A stretch of 64,000 nucleotides of DNA, from NCBI RefSeq assembly GCF_026745355.1, contig NC_079202.1, positions 49,627,900 through 49,691,899 on the forward strand. The letters are read 5' to 3'. The notes under the pieces were generated by a model that had not been told where the DNA came from, made no database searches, and saw only the letters and a program-made list of their open reading frames with translations. Positions 1-11,985 of this stretch are shown here, piece by piece (position 1 is the stretch's first letter; every line of letters begins with the position of its first letter). Source of the stretch: Beta vulgaris subsp. vulgaris. Its lineage: Eukaryota; Streptophyta; Magnoliopsida; Caryophyllales; Amaranthaceae. The position numbers were made by a program, and so were the translations under genes.

Positions 1-504
1 AATAGAAGTCTAATTGTTTTAGAATGAATTATTGTGTTGTTCATGAGTTTTTTCAAGGCTAAATAGAGTTTACTTGAGCAGAGTTTGACCTAGATTTCGC
101 TGAGCGAGCTTGCATAGCTCTTGAAGTGAGTGGGTTCATTTTTCATTAGCTTTGTGTCGTAACTCATTGTCATCTCGTGTTTCAATGTCACTGACTTGCC
201 TAAGCTTGCATATTGGTAGCGTGTCAAGTAACGTGAGCTCTTCGGATGCATTGTCTCGAATCCTGTCTTTAGTCTTCTTGTGAATGATTCACCATGAGCA
301 TGACTGGTGTAAGAAACCTCATCATTTATGTGTATTTGTTTGTGGAGTGGGGAGTATCCTATAGCATATTGGTTGGTTTTGAGTTTTTACACAGCCACTA
401 CTGAATTTTGTTAGCTTTGAGCAATGCTCCGCTCATTGTGGATTATTCCTTTTTCTTGTTTAAAATAAACCTTGATAGCTTGTGTGTTTATTTCTATTTT
501 TTAG

Positions 505-1896
505 GAAGGTAAATGAACGCCAAAGAGCAATTCTTGAGGAGTTTGAGGAGGAGGAAATCACTCGTGAAGAAGAATCTTCTGAAGCTAGTTGGTGAGCAAA
601 GCAAAAAAATTTGCTCTCTGATATCACTTTGAGCTTTTCTCCTTAATGCTTTTATGGTACTTTACTGGAGCTCTTACTTCAGCTATACACTGATAGCAAA
701 AAAAGGTTGCATGAAAATGGGCTACTGGTAGGCTCTCCTTGTCAATATTTACTAAAATATCGTTAGGTTTTTTGCTGCTTTACCATGTTCTGAAACATAA
801 ACCTCATGCACTCTTATACTGAAATAAGGGTCAATTCGGGAAATCCTCTCATCATTACAGCCTTTACAGGGGTAGAGTAAGGTGCCTTATTTCATGACAT
901 TGGGGTATTCCTGGTGCTAGTGTTGCTTCATCACATTATGCTTCGTCACTGGAGAAAGTACTAGCTAAGGAAACCTGGTCCTTGTACTCGGTACTTGACT
1001 GTAGATTATGATGTAGGCTGTCTATGAATGATTACTTTGGACGTGCAACACTGAACTCAACTTGTTAATGTACAGCAATGATCATTATAGTATTTGTGGC
1101 TTGTAGAATTGCGCTCTGATACCTTTGTGTCAAGTAGCCTCATTAATTTTCACTTGTTAAGGAGGTAGGTAGGGTTGGGGGCACTACAAAAATTCCGAGG
1201 CATTCATTTGTACACAACACACCAACACTGATAAAACATTATTCTCATGATCAATCTTTCTTATTCTCACATCATTCGAGTTCTCTTGCTAACCCTCCTA
1301 TCTCACACCTAAGCACAAGGCATTCCATTTGTCCTTGCCTTCTGATGAGACCAAGAAGTTGTTAAGTGAACCATTTGTGTAACTAGCATCGAATAATCGG
1401 CACATGTTAGTTCCTTTGGGTTCCTGAAAAGATACTTTTGAGGATAGAGAATAAATAACACAGCCTTAAGATAATCGTAAGGGGGTTATTAGTAGCAAAT
1501 TTCTTATTTTTCCAAGGCAAAATCAGCTGCCTTCACTATGCACATCTTAACATAAAGGCTCCTTCTCCCTCCTTTCTTTCTCTTTTTGTGTCTCTCACCT
1601 TTGTTTTTTGTCCTCCCCTTTCTGTTACATGGGAGTAACCCCAAAATTATCTTCTAATTCACTAAGTGTTGTATCAGGCAGAATATATCCGATATGTTTA
1701 GCTTTCGGCTTTCCTAGTGCCCTTTTGTTATATTATATTAATGTTACAAATGCATAACAGGCTTCATCAGCAGCTATCTACTGGTTGAACTTTCAGGTGG
1801 CAACAAATTTTTGATCTCGGAAGTAGGCCTAAATTTATGCTCGAGCTGTCTCTGCTCCTGCTGATTCTGCTCTTCATGAAGAAAATCATGCTTTGA
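505..1896 (+). CDS. DnaJ (HSP40) chaperone, GFA2-like, 3' end only
   Basis: The last coding exons of a gene entering from the left edge. Exon 505-591 follows a TTTTTTAG acceptor and encodes KVNERQRAILEEF followed by an acidic stretch. This matches the C-terminal end of type-I DnaJ co-chaperones, in particular plant mitochondrial GFA2-type proteins (family knowledge, from memory). A strong donor (GTGAGC) at 592 joins in phase to exon 1797-1896 after a TTTCAG acceptor, giving a 37-residue tail that starts at SWWQQIF and contains a hydrophobic run (MLELSLLLLILLFM) before the TGA at 1894-1896. If the intron is retained, TGA at 593-595 ends the protein right after EASW. DnaJ proteins stimulate the Hsp70 ATPase; the J domain and zinc fingers lie outside the window. 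Bases 1-504 look like intron. The family call rests on about 30 residues. Confidence 0.6.
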
Positions 1897-2330
1897 GGCT
1901 ATGTCGGCAATCCTCGCCATATGTTGGCTCATTGTTTTCACTTTTCATTCAAGATTACCAGTTGGAGGGATTCCCAATTTTCGGTTGCTGAGCCGTCTGC
2001 CATTATTCTTCTGCTATGACAGGAAATTCTTCCTGATGCTAACCGCTTTGCAAATAAAAATGTTGTATAGAAATTTTGACAATCTATTACATGATAAAAT
2101 AGATCATATTTTCTATACTTGTAGTTGCTCTTCACTGCCCTTCTGGCTCTTAGCCGGAGGCCGGAGCTCTTGTAAACTATTCTTTTAATCATGTAACGAC
2201 ACCATTGTACAGTGGTATTCAGTGTCCAAGCAACTAGTCAAATGTGAACCCATGGAAATATTCGTTATAGAAGGCCACTAATATCAATTTCGTCAGGAAT
2301 AGATTTATTTTTGTTTAATTCAGCATTTCA
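1897..2330 (+). other. probable 3' UTR of the DnaJ gene
   Basis: Non-coding sequence after the downstream stop codon, with several AATAAA-like hexamers near 2054-2100. The exact cleavage site cannot be placed. Short open frames on both strands here have no recognisable content. Confidence 0.35.
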
Positions 2331-2373
2331 TATAAAAGTTAGCCCTCTACAATTGATGGAACTCGTGTTCTGA

Positions 2374-2738
2374 GGTTCCGTTTGGTAGGGTGTAAAACGT
2401 TTTTTCGAAAAACTGTTTTCCTCTATTTTTAGTTTTACATTGTTTGGTTGGCAAAAGAGTGTAAAATCATTTTTCCTTAGGGTAAAATTACTTTCCCAAT
2501 GATGGAAAACCATTTTCCTTTCAAAATGAAGGGAAAAGTGTTTTTCTTATCTCTCTTGTACACGCTTCTCACTACCTCTATACTTTCTTTTTCATTTTCC
2601 TTTCCTTTCCTTTCATCATTTTTCTTACATGAAACCAAACAATGGAAATTAATTTTGGACTTGTGTTTTTCATTGTAAATTGTTTTTCATGAAAATCATT
2701 TTACATTAAAAATGTTTTACGCCCTACCAAACGGAGCT
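2374..2738. mobile_element. MITE with ~25 bp terminal inverted repeats
   Basis: The left end (CCGTTTGGTAGGG followed by TGTAAAAC) and the right end (GTTTTACG followed by CCCTACCAAACGG) are inverted copies, enclosing about 365 bp of T-rich non-coding DNA that can fold into a long hairpin. The flanks CTGAG and TTGAG may be a worn target duplication. The superfamily is not certain. Bases 2739-3029 beyond it hold nothing recognisable. Confidence 0.65.
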
Positions 2739-3029
2739 TGAGTGTCGCTTGTGTAAATTTTTTGTTGTATCATTGTTCTCATTTCTTTTGTCATACGTTT
2801 AGAAGTTTATTTAACACTATTTTTTGGATAACAATGATGGAGGAAAAGAAAATAGAAGTGGAGGAAAGGTAGATGAGAGGAAGGGGAGGGGATGGTGTTT
2901 TTTTTTTCCTATCAAATCTTTCCAATATTGTGAGGATTTTGCTTGTTAATAGGGAAGGAAAATGAACATTTTCAATTCCCTTTCCCCTAACCCTGTATTA
3001 TATCTATACAAGGAATATATATCGCGTAG

Positions 3030-3185
3030 TGTATGTATTCGTCTTTTCCTTCCAACTTATTTTCATTTCAATTCAGTTCAGTTTAATTCAGTTATAACCA
3101 TTTTGCTAAATATTATTATTATGTTGGTCTAATTTATTTTACTAATTATTGTTATTATTATTATTTATTGTTATATCATCATTTT

Positions 3186-3235
<50 letters not shown>

Positions 3236-3853
3236 TATTTTGTTTATTATAACTTTACTCATTATTATTACTATTATTATTAGAAGGAACATGGTTTAGG
3301 TCAAAAGCACAAATAAACCCATGTTTTTTTAGCCCATAAACCAATCAAATTGCGTCAAAACGGTTTATGATGCAATTTTGCGTGGTCCGACCCAATCATT
3401 ATTTTTATTACTATATATTATTATATTATTAAATCTAATTATTAAAATAGTAACATTAATTTACATTATATATTATTATTATTATTATATAATCATCATC
3501 AAGTATTAATATATTAATACAAATAATATAAAATAATAATTATTAATTGTCATTATTATCATTAATTATTATTATTATCAATTTATGATTATTAATATTA
3601 TTTATTCATAACTATCATTTCAAAATATCCAAAATACTATTATTATTATTCATTATTATTATTATTACTTATCATTATAATTATTATTTAATATTCATAT
3701 TATTATTGTTTAAATATTATTTATATATTTATTACATTCAGTTTAATTCAATTCAATTTAATTCAATTCAATTCAGTTGAGTTCAGTTCAGTTCGGTTTA
3801 GCTCAGTTTAGTTCATTTCGGTTCAGCAGTTTTATGTCGAAGAAAACATGTCC
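3030..3853. mobile_element. Tourist-like MITE of the TTCAG family, copy A, with (ATT)n core
   Basis: Both ends consist of reiterated TTCAG/TTCAA pentamers and the core is an ATT/TTA microsatellite. The unique segment around 3105-3160 (TATTATTATTATGTTGGTC and onward) and the segment with CCCATAAACCAATCAAAT also occur in copy C at 52483-53435, so these are one family. The right end reads AACATGTCC followed by TTA, matching copy C's AACAGGCCC plus TTA. The left terminus has decayed, so its position is approximate. Confidence 0.65.
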
Positions 3854-3930
3854 TTAATGGTAAATTTAGTATTGTGAACAAACCCTTTCTTATGATTTAT
3901 CTTCCTTTTCTCTATAAGGCAAATACCTCC

Positions 3931-3940
3931 CTATATTTAT
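3931..3940 (+). promoter_or_regulatory. candidate TATA box of the carboxylesterase gene
   Basis: CTATATTTAT lies about 175 bp upstream of the ATG at 4114. It is the best TATA-like string between the MITE (ending 3853) and the start codon, and would give a 5' leader of about 140 nt. Confidence 0.35.
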
Positions 3941-4113
3941 AGCGTTGTACAATTAGCCTAACAAACGCATTGAATACCATTTCTCTACATGATGTGCTTC
4001 ACACTACTACAAATCTACAATAATTAGCAATTTAGCATATCCTTACAAGTTACACCACATTAAGGATCAACTTTCAGTGGACAAAAACATAACAAAACTA
4101 AACTAAACAAAAC

Positions 4114-5139
4114 ATGACCCAACAAAAACAAAATACCATTACCACCCCTCCTACTTCCAACTCCATAGGCCTCTCCCTCAAATCCAAATTCCTATTCACC
4201 GTCCGTTCAATCATCTTCAACCTCTCCTGCCACCCTGACGGCACCGTCAACCGCCGCCTCCTAAACCTCGCCGACATCCACGCACCTCCATCTTCCACCC
4301 CCATTAACGGCGTAATCTCCTCCGATCACACCCTTGATCCCTCCCGCAACCTCTGGTTTCGCCTTTTCCTTCCCGCCAACTTTCCCGCTACCACCTCTCT
4401 TCCCCTCATCATCTACTTCCATGGCGGCGGCTTCGTTTCCTTCTCTCCGGCCACCGTGCCGTTCAACACCCTTTGCCGGAAAGTCGCCGGAGACCTCGCC
4501 GCCGCCGTGATCTCCGTCAACTACCGCCTCTCGCCGGAGCACCGGTTTCCGGCGCCGTACGACGACGGTTTTGATATCTTGAAGTACCTCGATGACGGTT
4601 GTTTGCTGGCGAATGTTGATCTTGGCAGGTGTTTCATCGCCGGAGATAGCGCCGGCGGGAATGTGGCCCATCATTTAGCCGTTAAGGCGAGCGGGACCCA
4701 TTTTAAAGCGGTTAGGATCCGTGGGTTGATCGCGATCCAACCGTTTTTTGGCGGGGAGGAGAGGATGGAGTCGGAGCTCCGATTGGGAAATGGGCCTCTT
4801 TTGACTTTGGACAAGACTGATTTTTACTGGAAGGCGTTTTTACCCAACGGATCGAATCGGGATCATCCCGGGTCAAATGTGTTTGGGCCAGGATCGGAGA
4901 GTGTTTCGGGTTTGGATCTGTATCCGCCGACACTTTTGGTGGTTGGCGGGTTGGATTTGTTGCAAGATTGGCAAAGGAGGTATGGTGATGGGTTAAGAAG
5001 ATCCGGGAAGGTGGTGGAGTTGGTTGAATATTCAAATGTGGGTCATGGGTTTTATAGTACCCCGGAATTGCCTGAATATGATATGTTAGTTGCCAAGGTT
5101 AAAGAGTTTGTGCAAAATCAATTGCAACTGGTCAGTTAA
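4114..5139 (+). CDS. CXE18: carboxylesterase, plant CXE / GID1-like alpha/beta hydrolase
   Basis: An intact, intronless 341-residue alpha/beta hydrolase (Abhydrolase_3, hormone-sensitive-lipase-like class). It has the oxyanion-hole motif HGGGF at residues 103-107, the nucleophile motif GDSAGG at 177-182 (Ser179), and a plausible Asp281 (GGLDLLQD) and His311 (NVGHGF) completing the triad. The N-terminal half (PDGTVNRRLLNL, PPSSTPINGV, RNLWFRLF) looks like the CXE18 subgroup. It keeps the esterase triad, including the His that GID1 gibberellin receptors replace, so it is a predicted enzyme and not a receptor. Members hydrolyse ester bonds of small lipophilic substrates, usually in cytosol or nucleus; the substrate here is unknown. 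No signal peptide is seen. The 5' half is strongly C/G-biased at third positions against AT-rich surroundings. The ATG at 4114 follows an A-rich leader. The subgroup assignment is from memory. Confidence 0.92.
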   Translation: MTQQKQNTITTPPTSNSIGLSLKSKFLFTVRSIIFNLSCHPDGTVNRRLLNLADIHAPPSSTPINGVISSDHTLDPSRNLWFRLFLPANFPATTSLPLIIYFHGGGFVSFSPATVPFNTLCRKVAGDLAAAVISVNYRLSPEHRFPAPYDDGFDILKYLDDGCLLANVDLGRCFIAGDSAGGNVAHHLAVKASGTHFKAVRIRGLIAIQPFFGGEERMESELRLGNGPLLTLDKTDFYWKAFLPNGSNRDHPGSNVFGPGSESVSGLDLYPPTLLVVGGLDLLQDWQRRYGDGLRRSGKVVELVEYSNVGHGFYSTPELPEYDMLVAKVKEFVQNQLQLVS

Positions 5140-5216
5140 ACTCTTAAAGGTAGTTGGCTTAGGAATTTTGTTGAAAGGTGATGTACCAGTTTATGTATCA
5201 AGTAATTCCTATTGAT

Positions 5217-5222
5217 AATAAA
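5217..5222 (+). terminator. polyadenylation signal AATAAA
   Basis: A canonical AATAAA hexamer 78 bp after the carboxylesterase stop codon, in a T-rich context typical of plant 3' ends. Confidence 0.6.
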
Positions 5223-5828
5223 ATTATACATACATCAATTGTTTTTAGATCACTTTGAATATTTCATTTGAAAACGCACATATTTAAATTATTATATGTA
5301 TTAAGGATATCTGTCATAATCTTTACGATTCATTTACAAAAATAATGAAAAGTTGTGAAAATATAAATGAGGACAAATGTAATACTATATGATGTAAATT
5401 TTTTTGAGAATAATTTAGCATTTGCATGATTTTTTTCAAAATAGTCCCTTTTCTTAAAATATTATATTCTCGGATAATGGTATATGCACGACGAAGTCCT
5501 TTATATGTTTAGTTAAGACATTATGTATTCCTTATTTGACGCCATATGTGACGCGTGTAGTACACAGTTAATTATACACATACAACTATGTGCACAACAA
5601 CACAAATGTGTAATAGAACTGTGCATAATCAAAAAGTAGCAAATACTTACTTTGACGAGTAAACCTAACTCTTGCTAAATAAAGACAAATAAGGTTGAAC
5701 ATTTTATTAAGCCCTCCATATACTAGCCGTTCTCATGTGTTGGATGGAATTTGACTATATATGGAACTTCATATTCATAATAAAAAGTCCAAATTTAGTA
5801 GTTAACTTACTTTATTCTTCTAGAATAC
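5223..5828. other. intergenic, no recognisable feature
   Basis: AT-rich non-coding DNA with no long reading frame, inverted repeat or tandem array that I can see. Confidence 0.5.
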
Positions 5829-5830
5829 TA

Positions 5831-6086
5831 CATTCGTTGTTTTTAATTGTTACACTTTGATATTTTACGCCATTTACAAAATTCACTTTAACTATCGTTT
5901 GTGATTTATACATGAATAAAATATAGTCATGTGAATCTTGTTAAATTCGTCTTATTAAAGTATGTATTTTATAAAAATGTACTATTTATAATTTACAAAT
6001 ACAAGAACTAGAGATATATTTCTAAAAAATATTTTGTATTAACGTATATGAAAAGTGTATTGTAACAATTAAAAAAACGGAAGGAG
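5831..6086. mobile_element. Stowaway-type MITE (Tc1/mariner)
   Basis: TA dinucleotides flank a ~256 bp element whose right end reads ACGGAAGGAG before TA, and whose left end (CATTCGTTGTTTTTAATTG) is its degenerate inverted copy. The interior (TTTATACATGAATAAAATA, then TAGTCATGTG and a TTAAATTCGTCTTATTA segment) matches the Stowaway copies at 14629, 55763, 59699 and 63424. Confidence 0.8.
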
Positions 6087-6957
6087 TACTAGAATGTAAA
6101 GTTTGTTCATCATATACTACATACTATAACAAATAGTTAAAAGAATACAGAAAGCAAACAAAATTTTGACAGATATGAATTCAGGCAGTCTAAGACAACT
6201 GCAGAGGTGCACTAGCACAACAATAACGCGAAACAACTCAATAGGAAACAAATCATACCGCTTTAAATTAAACAAAGAAAATCTTTTTCTTTATTTTGCC
6301 TCATCTTTCTTCCTTTCTGCATCAACTTTCATTTCTAGGGGAATTTTTTTTTCACCGATCATCATATATAGAGAGTAATACGACTTCAAATGAAAATTAG
6401 TTGACTGGATATTTGCGTTCGTGTTTATTATGGTAAGACTATACCTTTTTTCTTTTCTTTTAGCCTTATGATTTAAATTATGCTTCAATATCTTGTTATG
6501 ATAAAGGAATTTGTGTTACTATAATGAAAAATCCTCCACGTTTTGATCGTAGTCTATTTTAATATGATCTTTGATTATGTTGGGATTATTTGTTGTGGGA
6601 ATTTCGAAATTCACAACGATATTAATGGTTGGTTATATACTTATATGTGCTAATATCAATATTTGGGTAGGTAGAAGTATAAGATGACATAATTTCAAGA
6701 CAAACTCTAAAAAAAAAGTTCAAAATAAATTCAATCATACTAAAAGTTTCAAATCATACTCACTCGATATTTTTTTTAATTCGATAATTAAGTGATCCAA
6801 TTAAGGTTAACATTTATGAGATGGAGGTAAGAAGGGAATTTAAACTCAAAAAATCAGAAATTGAAAATTTATACCTAAAAGCAAATATTTACACAAGTTT
6901 CCACTATTACCTCCTACTCACTCGCCAATGTGAAATGATAGATTTTTATGTTATGTT
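6087..6957. other. intergenic, no recognisable feature
   Basis: AT-rich DNA. Open frames at 6166-6378 and 6291-6488 are short, low in complexity and overlap on opposite strands, so they are not called as genes. Confidence 0.5.
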
Positions 6958-6960
6958 CTA

Positions 6961-7116
6961 GGACCTGGTCTCTCTACCTTATTTTCAGTTCAGTTCAATT
7001 CAATTCAATTTAGTTCAACTTTGGATAATACTTTTACTCTCACATATCACAATTCATTTTAGTTTTCAGTTCAATTCAGTTCAGTTCAGTTCAGTTGTTT
7101 TATGTAGAACATGTCC
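6961..7116. mobile_element. Tourist-like MITE of the TTCAG family, short copy B
   Basis: The left end GGACCTGGTCTCTC with TTATTTTCAGTTCAG and the right end TTTTATGTAGAACATGTCC followed by TTA match the termini of copies A and C, but the ATT-rich core is missing (156 bp against 953 bp in copy C). The flanks CTA/TTA fit a TWA target duplication. Confidence 0.7.
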
Positions 7117-7715
7117 TTACTATTTGTTTGGACTATAATTTGAAAGTTTGGCGCCCTTTTAACTTTTTTTTTTTTTTTGCAACATCAATCGACGAAACAA
7201 AAACCAAAACAACTAGGACCCCTTCCTTTCTTTTGAACTTTGGAAGCCTTTTGTTATGGCTCGTGGGCTGTGGCCCGTGGGCTATATCTCAACATCATAT
7301 TCAACAGCCTTGTTGTTTGAATGAACCATGGGGTTTGAATATGGAGTAATCAAATTGTATTTGTATTTATTTTCATATTAACTTTTCATGTTTTCAAATG
7401 AATAAGTAATATCAAATATCTATGATTATGGATTAGCAAAATCTATAAAAAGGTGTTACAGTTATAATGAAAAGGTAAATCGAGAAAAATCTTATAACCT
7501 ATTCAAAAAGTAATATTTGTGTTTAATGATGTATTTGTATCACTTCGCATAAACCATGAAAAGTTATTATGAAAATAAAAAATCGAGAATTGTCTTACAA
7601 CATTTTTGAAAGAAACTTTTTTTTTAATATAAATATTAGTGAAAAAACATATTTTTTCTATTTCAATCTAGTTATAACACTTTTAAAATCACGAATTCTT
7701 AGACAATTTTTGGAG
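7117..7715. other. intergenic, no recognisable feature
   Basis: AT-rich sequence with a T-rich tract near 7170. No gene or structured repeat is supported. Confidence 0.45.
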
Positions 7716-7720
7716 AAGAG

Positions 7721-8086
7721 AGAAATAGAAAAAGACAATAAAAGCGCACACAGAAGTTTTGATGGACCTGAATATTATCATAAAATTGTATTTTCATTAT
7801 TGATAATTAATTGTACAAGTGTGTTTGTGAGAGCTCATGTCTCTCATTCACCTTGGTAGAACATTTGTTTCTAGCTTTCCTAATATCTTGTGTGGAGGTC
7901 ACTTGTTTGGCTCTTTTTCAACTCATGCACATATTACATATTTATAGTTGTTGTATCCTAACTTCTAGATTTTTCTTTCAAGTACAAATATCTTAAATTT
8001 TTCACAAGATAATTCTAGATACACATCAGATATTTTTCTCACATCTTTCCTCAAACATTTAGAATTTTCTAGATTAATCTCTAACA
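7721..8086 (-). repeat. 3' LTR of the non-autonomous retrotransposon
   Basis: Direct copy of the split LTR at 8931-13139 with scattered substitutions. The shared block begins near CACACAGAAGTTTTGATGG and ends in TCTCTAACA. The outer ~25 bp are more diverged between copies. Confidence 0.8.
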
Positions 8087-8097
8087 CTCCCCCCTTA
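8087..8097 (-). other. polypurine tract
   Basis: CTCCCCCCTTA on the + strand, purine-rich on the element strand, sits directly next to the 3' LTR where plus-strand DNA synthesis would be primed. Confidence 0.7.
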
Positions 8098-8917
8098 ATC
8101 TTGAAAATTCTTGTACTTCATCATGCATCTTCCAAAGGTGTCTTCAAAGTCTTGTTGATGCACTTGTCATCAACTATCTCCAAACTTGATTTTTGAAATT
8201 TTCTTCTCGTTCTCGTCCCCATCGTCGGTGCCTACGTCACCAACCACCTTGACCTTCCATTTTCTTCTTTCCATATTGTTGATTATCACTTCTTTGTGGT
8301 GGTACACTTATTACTAATCAACCTACCTTTGTGTCTTCATCACATTTTCTTGATCTTCAATGTTTTGTGTTGGTACCCATGTTGCCAACTTACTCCCCCT
8401 AATCTCAACTTTTTCATTTTTTTTTCTTCACATATCTCTTATTTCCATTTCTTTTTCATTGATGCTCATGTCACCAATCATCTCTGCTAATGCCCATGTC
8501 ATTAGCAAACTCCAAAAACTTTCTCTTGAACTTTTTTTTTTGTTCTTCCCAACTATTGATGCTCTTGTCACCAATATTCTCCCATTTTTTTTAAATTCTT
8601 TCCTTTTCTTCCAATGTTAATTTCATTTGTTGATGTTCATGTCATCAACCATCCAACTTATCCTACATTTTGATCTTCAACATTTCTCAAAAGTTATGAG
8701 ATCTTTTTTTTTTCCTCCATCATCATATTTTAATTACCAAACATATATTCCAATTTTTTATTCTGATAAAACTCTTTATTTTTATCTCCATACATTTTGA
8801 ATTATCTTCTTTGAAATTTTTTATTAGATACTTACCTTGATTGTGCCCTCTAAGTCTCTTCTTATAAGCTTGATTTTCATCTCTTGGGCCTTCGATCTTC
8901 TTCGTAATCACTTTTAC
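8098..8917 (-). repeat. internal domain with degenerate tandem motif, no coding capacity
   Basis: About 820 bp of pyrimidine-rich DNA in which a motif near GATGCTCATGTCACCAA recurs (around 8155, 8230, 8375, 8462, 8492, 8558 and 8632) at irregular 30-90 bp spacing. There are no gag, protease, integrase or RT motifs on either strand. Confidence 0.6.
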
Positions 8918-8930
8918 GGCTCTGATAACA
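8918..8930 (-). other. primer-binding site (initiator tRNA-Met type)
   Basis: The minus strand reads TGTTATCAGAGCC directly after the 5' LTR, close to the TGGTATCAGAGC site of plant copia elements. Confidence 0.7.
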
Positions 8931-10289
8931 TGATAGAATTTGTGGTGCACACGGAAGTTTTGATGGACCCGAATAGTATCATAAAATTGTATTTTCATTG
9001 ATAATTTATTGTACAAGTGTGTTTCTGAGAGCTCATGTTTCTCATTCACCTTGGTAGAACCCTTTGTTTCTACCTTTCCTAATATCTTGTTTGGAGCTCA
9101 CTTGTTTGACTCCTTTTCAACTCCTTAACATATTACATATTTATACAAGAAAAGACGATATCAACGACTGCTTAAAGCCGTCGTTGATATAGTAATAACG
9201 GTCGCTGATTTATCACCGACGGCCAAACGGTCGTTGACCAGCCGTCGCTGTACAGATGGTCGCGGATATTGGAATCAACGACCACTTGGCCGTCGGTGAA
9301 AATATTAACGACGGTTTCGGGAAAATCAGCGACCGTTCCAAGAAACCGACGTTGACTTCATGTCAACGACGGCTTAAAGCAGTCGCTAATACAACGACGG
9401 TTTAAAGCCGTTGTTGATTTTACCGACGGCTTTAAGCCGTCGCTGATACTCCAAAAGCCGTCGTTGAAATTCAACTCCATGGCAGCATACATTTCCTTAC
9501 AGCGACTGCCTAATCGTCGTTCATTCAATGTGTAGCCGTCGCTATTTTTAAAAATTACATTAATTTAAAATTTATTGTTCGAAATTATAATTAAACTTGT
9601 AACTGCACAGCTACACCTAAATATACTACATTAAAGTTGTTCCTCCATCGAATTGTCAATTTTTCAATTACAAAAATATGCAATTTTGATATATATTATA
9701 ATTTACGTAGATACTTATATAATTACATGAAATAGATTAAACTTATGTATACAAAATAAATCCCGATGTCGGGAAATAAAGTAGAAGTCGGGTTCTACAA
9801 AAATATATATCGGCAAATCTAGAAACTAATTAAATAAGTTAGACGCCGATAATATATAGACACTAAATGTCTATAGTTAGACAAACTACCTAGATTAAAT
9901 ATATGTACGCAAAATAGATCCCGGTGTCGGGAAATAAAGTAGTAGTCGAGTTCCTTGCCTCCACCTCTTCCATCTGTGCAGCGACCTTTGCCTCCATATG
10001 CGCCTCAAGCTGAGAAAAAATGGACGGCTCATAATCAAAGTACTTATGAAATCTCTCACATTTTTTTTGCAGAATTAAACAACATAAATATAACCCACAA
10101 ACTACAAGCAATAAATGAAGAACACAAGTAACATTGAAATAAATTCCCAGAACAAAAATGGGAGTATTAATCTTAGTCCAGAACAAAAACAAAAGCTAAA
10201 TTCATAACCCACAAACTACTTATATTTGTAGTGCTGCAAATATATTTGGTGGGTGAAAGTGAAATGCACAAGTCCAGTTACTAGCCGTG

Positions 10290-10440
10290 AAGTCCACCCC
10301 CACTACTCCCTCCCCTGCACTGACCCCCTGCACCCCCACCCCTCCCTGCCCACCTCCTGCACCTCCACCACTGCACCCCCACCACTGCACTCCCACCTGC
10401 ACTGACCCCCTGCAACCCCACCCCCTGCACATACGGCCCA
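10290..10440. repeat. C-rich low-complexity tract
   Basis: About 150 bp of reiterated CCCCCTGCACY and CACCACTGCAC motifs inside the CACTA element. The open frames across it (proline-rich on +, glycine-rich on -) follow from composition. Confidence 0.75.
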
Positions 10441-10629
10441 ATAAGGAAAGCCATCTTAGAACCATGCTTCTCTTGTTGATGTTACATTAATATCACATCA
10501 GTTTGTTGAGCACAATATGAGGATTGTACATATCTAAACTAGCTAAAAGTCCCAAAAAGAAGCAGCTAAGAAGCAAAATTTTCTCACAGAACGTAAAAGT
10601 TACGAACAATTAAGATTGACATGTGCTCA

Positions 10630-11057
<428 letters not shown>

Positions 11058-11899
11058 TCAAATACAATTAACCTGACTCACTAGAAGACAAGCATTGAGA
11101 TTACATAGATATTTTATCATATAGCTACAAATCTCACAAAGACAATTGGTTACAGGGGCTGGCATACCCCTAGAGCAAGATATGATGGATTAGAATGAGA
11201 ATATCATTTATTATCCAGTATCTAGTTGAATTGTCGTATATCAAGCGATCTCTTATCTACATAAAAAGCATAAGGAGTATTTTTTCCACCTTAATAAACA
11301 ACAATGCCTCGCAACATTGTTGTGCATATTAATAGTAAAAATTTCAAGGTTTAATTGGTCTTATGCTTTCTTCAGTTTCATATTATGATGTGTATCAAAC
11401 AACCCACTTAACCTTGCACCTCATACACCTCATTTGTACCTCATTTGTTGTGCATATCAGGCAAGTATATGCTTCTCATATCTACTGTCCAACAGCCTAC
11501 TTGAAAATATAGCTAACCACATGTAATCAATCCCCTCTCCCGCACCCCCACCCAAAAAAAAAAGTAAGAAGAAAGACCTGAAAAAAGGAAGAAATTTGGG
11601 TAGGAGCTTGGTGAAAAGCATTAGCTTTATCTTAATTTGGTTTCAAGCATTTCAATTCCAATAAAATCTATAACTATTGTTTCACAATGAAATTAACATT
11701 TTCCTTGACACTAAGAAAACGAGAGAGAGAGAAAGAAGAAGGGACTTGTGTAAGAGTAGTGAGAAAGAGGGAAAACAAACCCAAATAGTGTAAAAATGCA
11801 AGCGTTAAGGTTATTGTGAAACATTCAGTTTTAGTAAGTGTTAAGCTTATGGTGAAACAGAGGGAGTATCTCATAATTCTAACATCTTCTGTCTTTCAG

Positions 11900-11985
11900 C
11901 CTGTGAACAAGGAATTGGGAGGAGACAGCGAACCAAACAAAATCTCAGAGGATATATTGAAATGCTTGTGTAGTATCTTTATCAA
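11900..11985 (+). pseudogene. probable captured exon of a DUF547 (MIP1-like) gene
   Basis: After a good acceptor (TTCTGTCTTTCAG) the + strand encodes a segment containing EPNKISEDILKCLCSIF. It resembles the PN-(K/R)-(I/L)-SE-x-(I/M)-x-(K/R)-C motif that precedes the DUF547 domain in plant leucine-zipper ternary-complex-factor proteins (from memory). Similarity fades after ATCAAG into AG-rich DNA. It lies inside the CACTA element, on the strand opposite to the PDS fragment, so it would be a second independent capture. Confidence 0.5.

Noticed and set aside
4261..5035. Minus-strand frames of 137 and 107 aa across the carboxylesterase gene
   Set aside because: Shadows of the GC-rich third positions in the real gene.
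10220..10490. Proline-rich and glycine-rich open frames in the CACTA element
   Set aside because: Consequence of a C-rich simple tract; no domain or start context.
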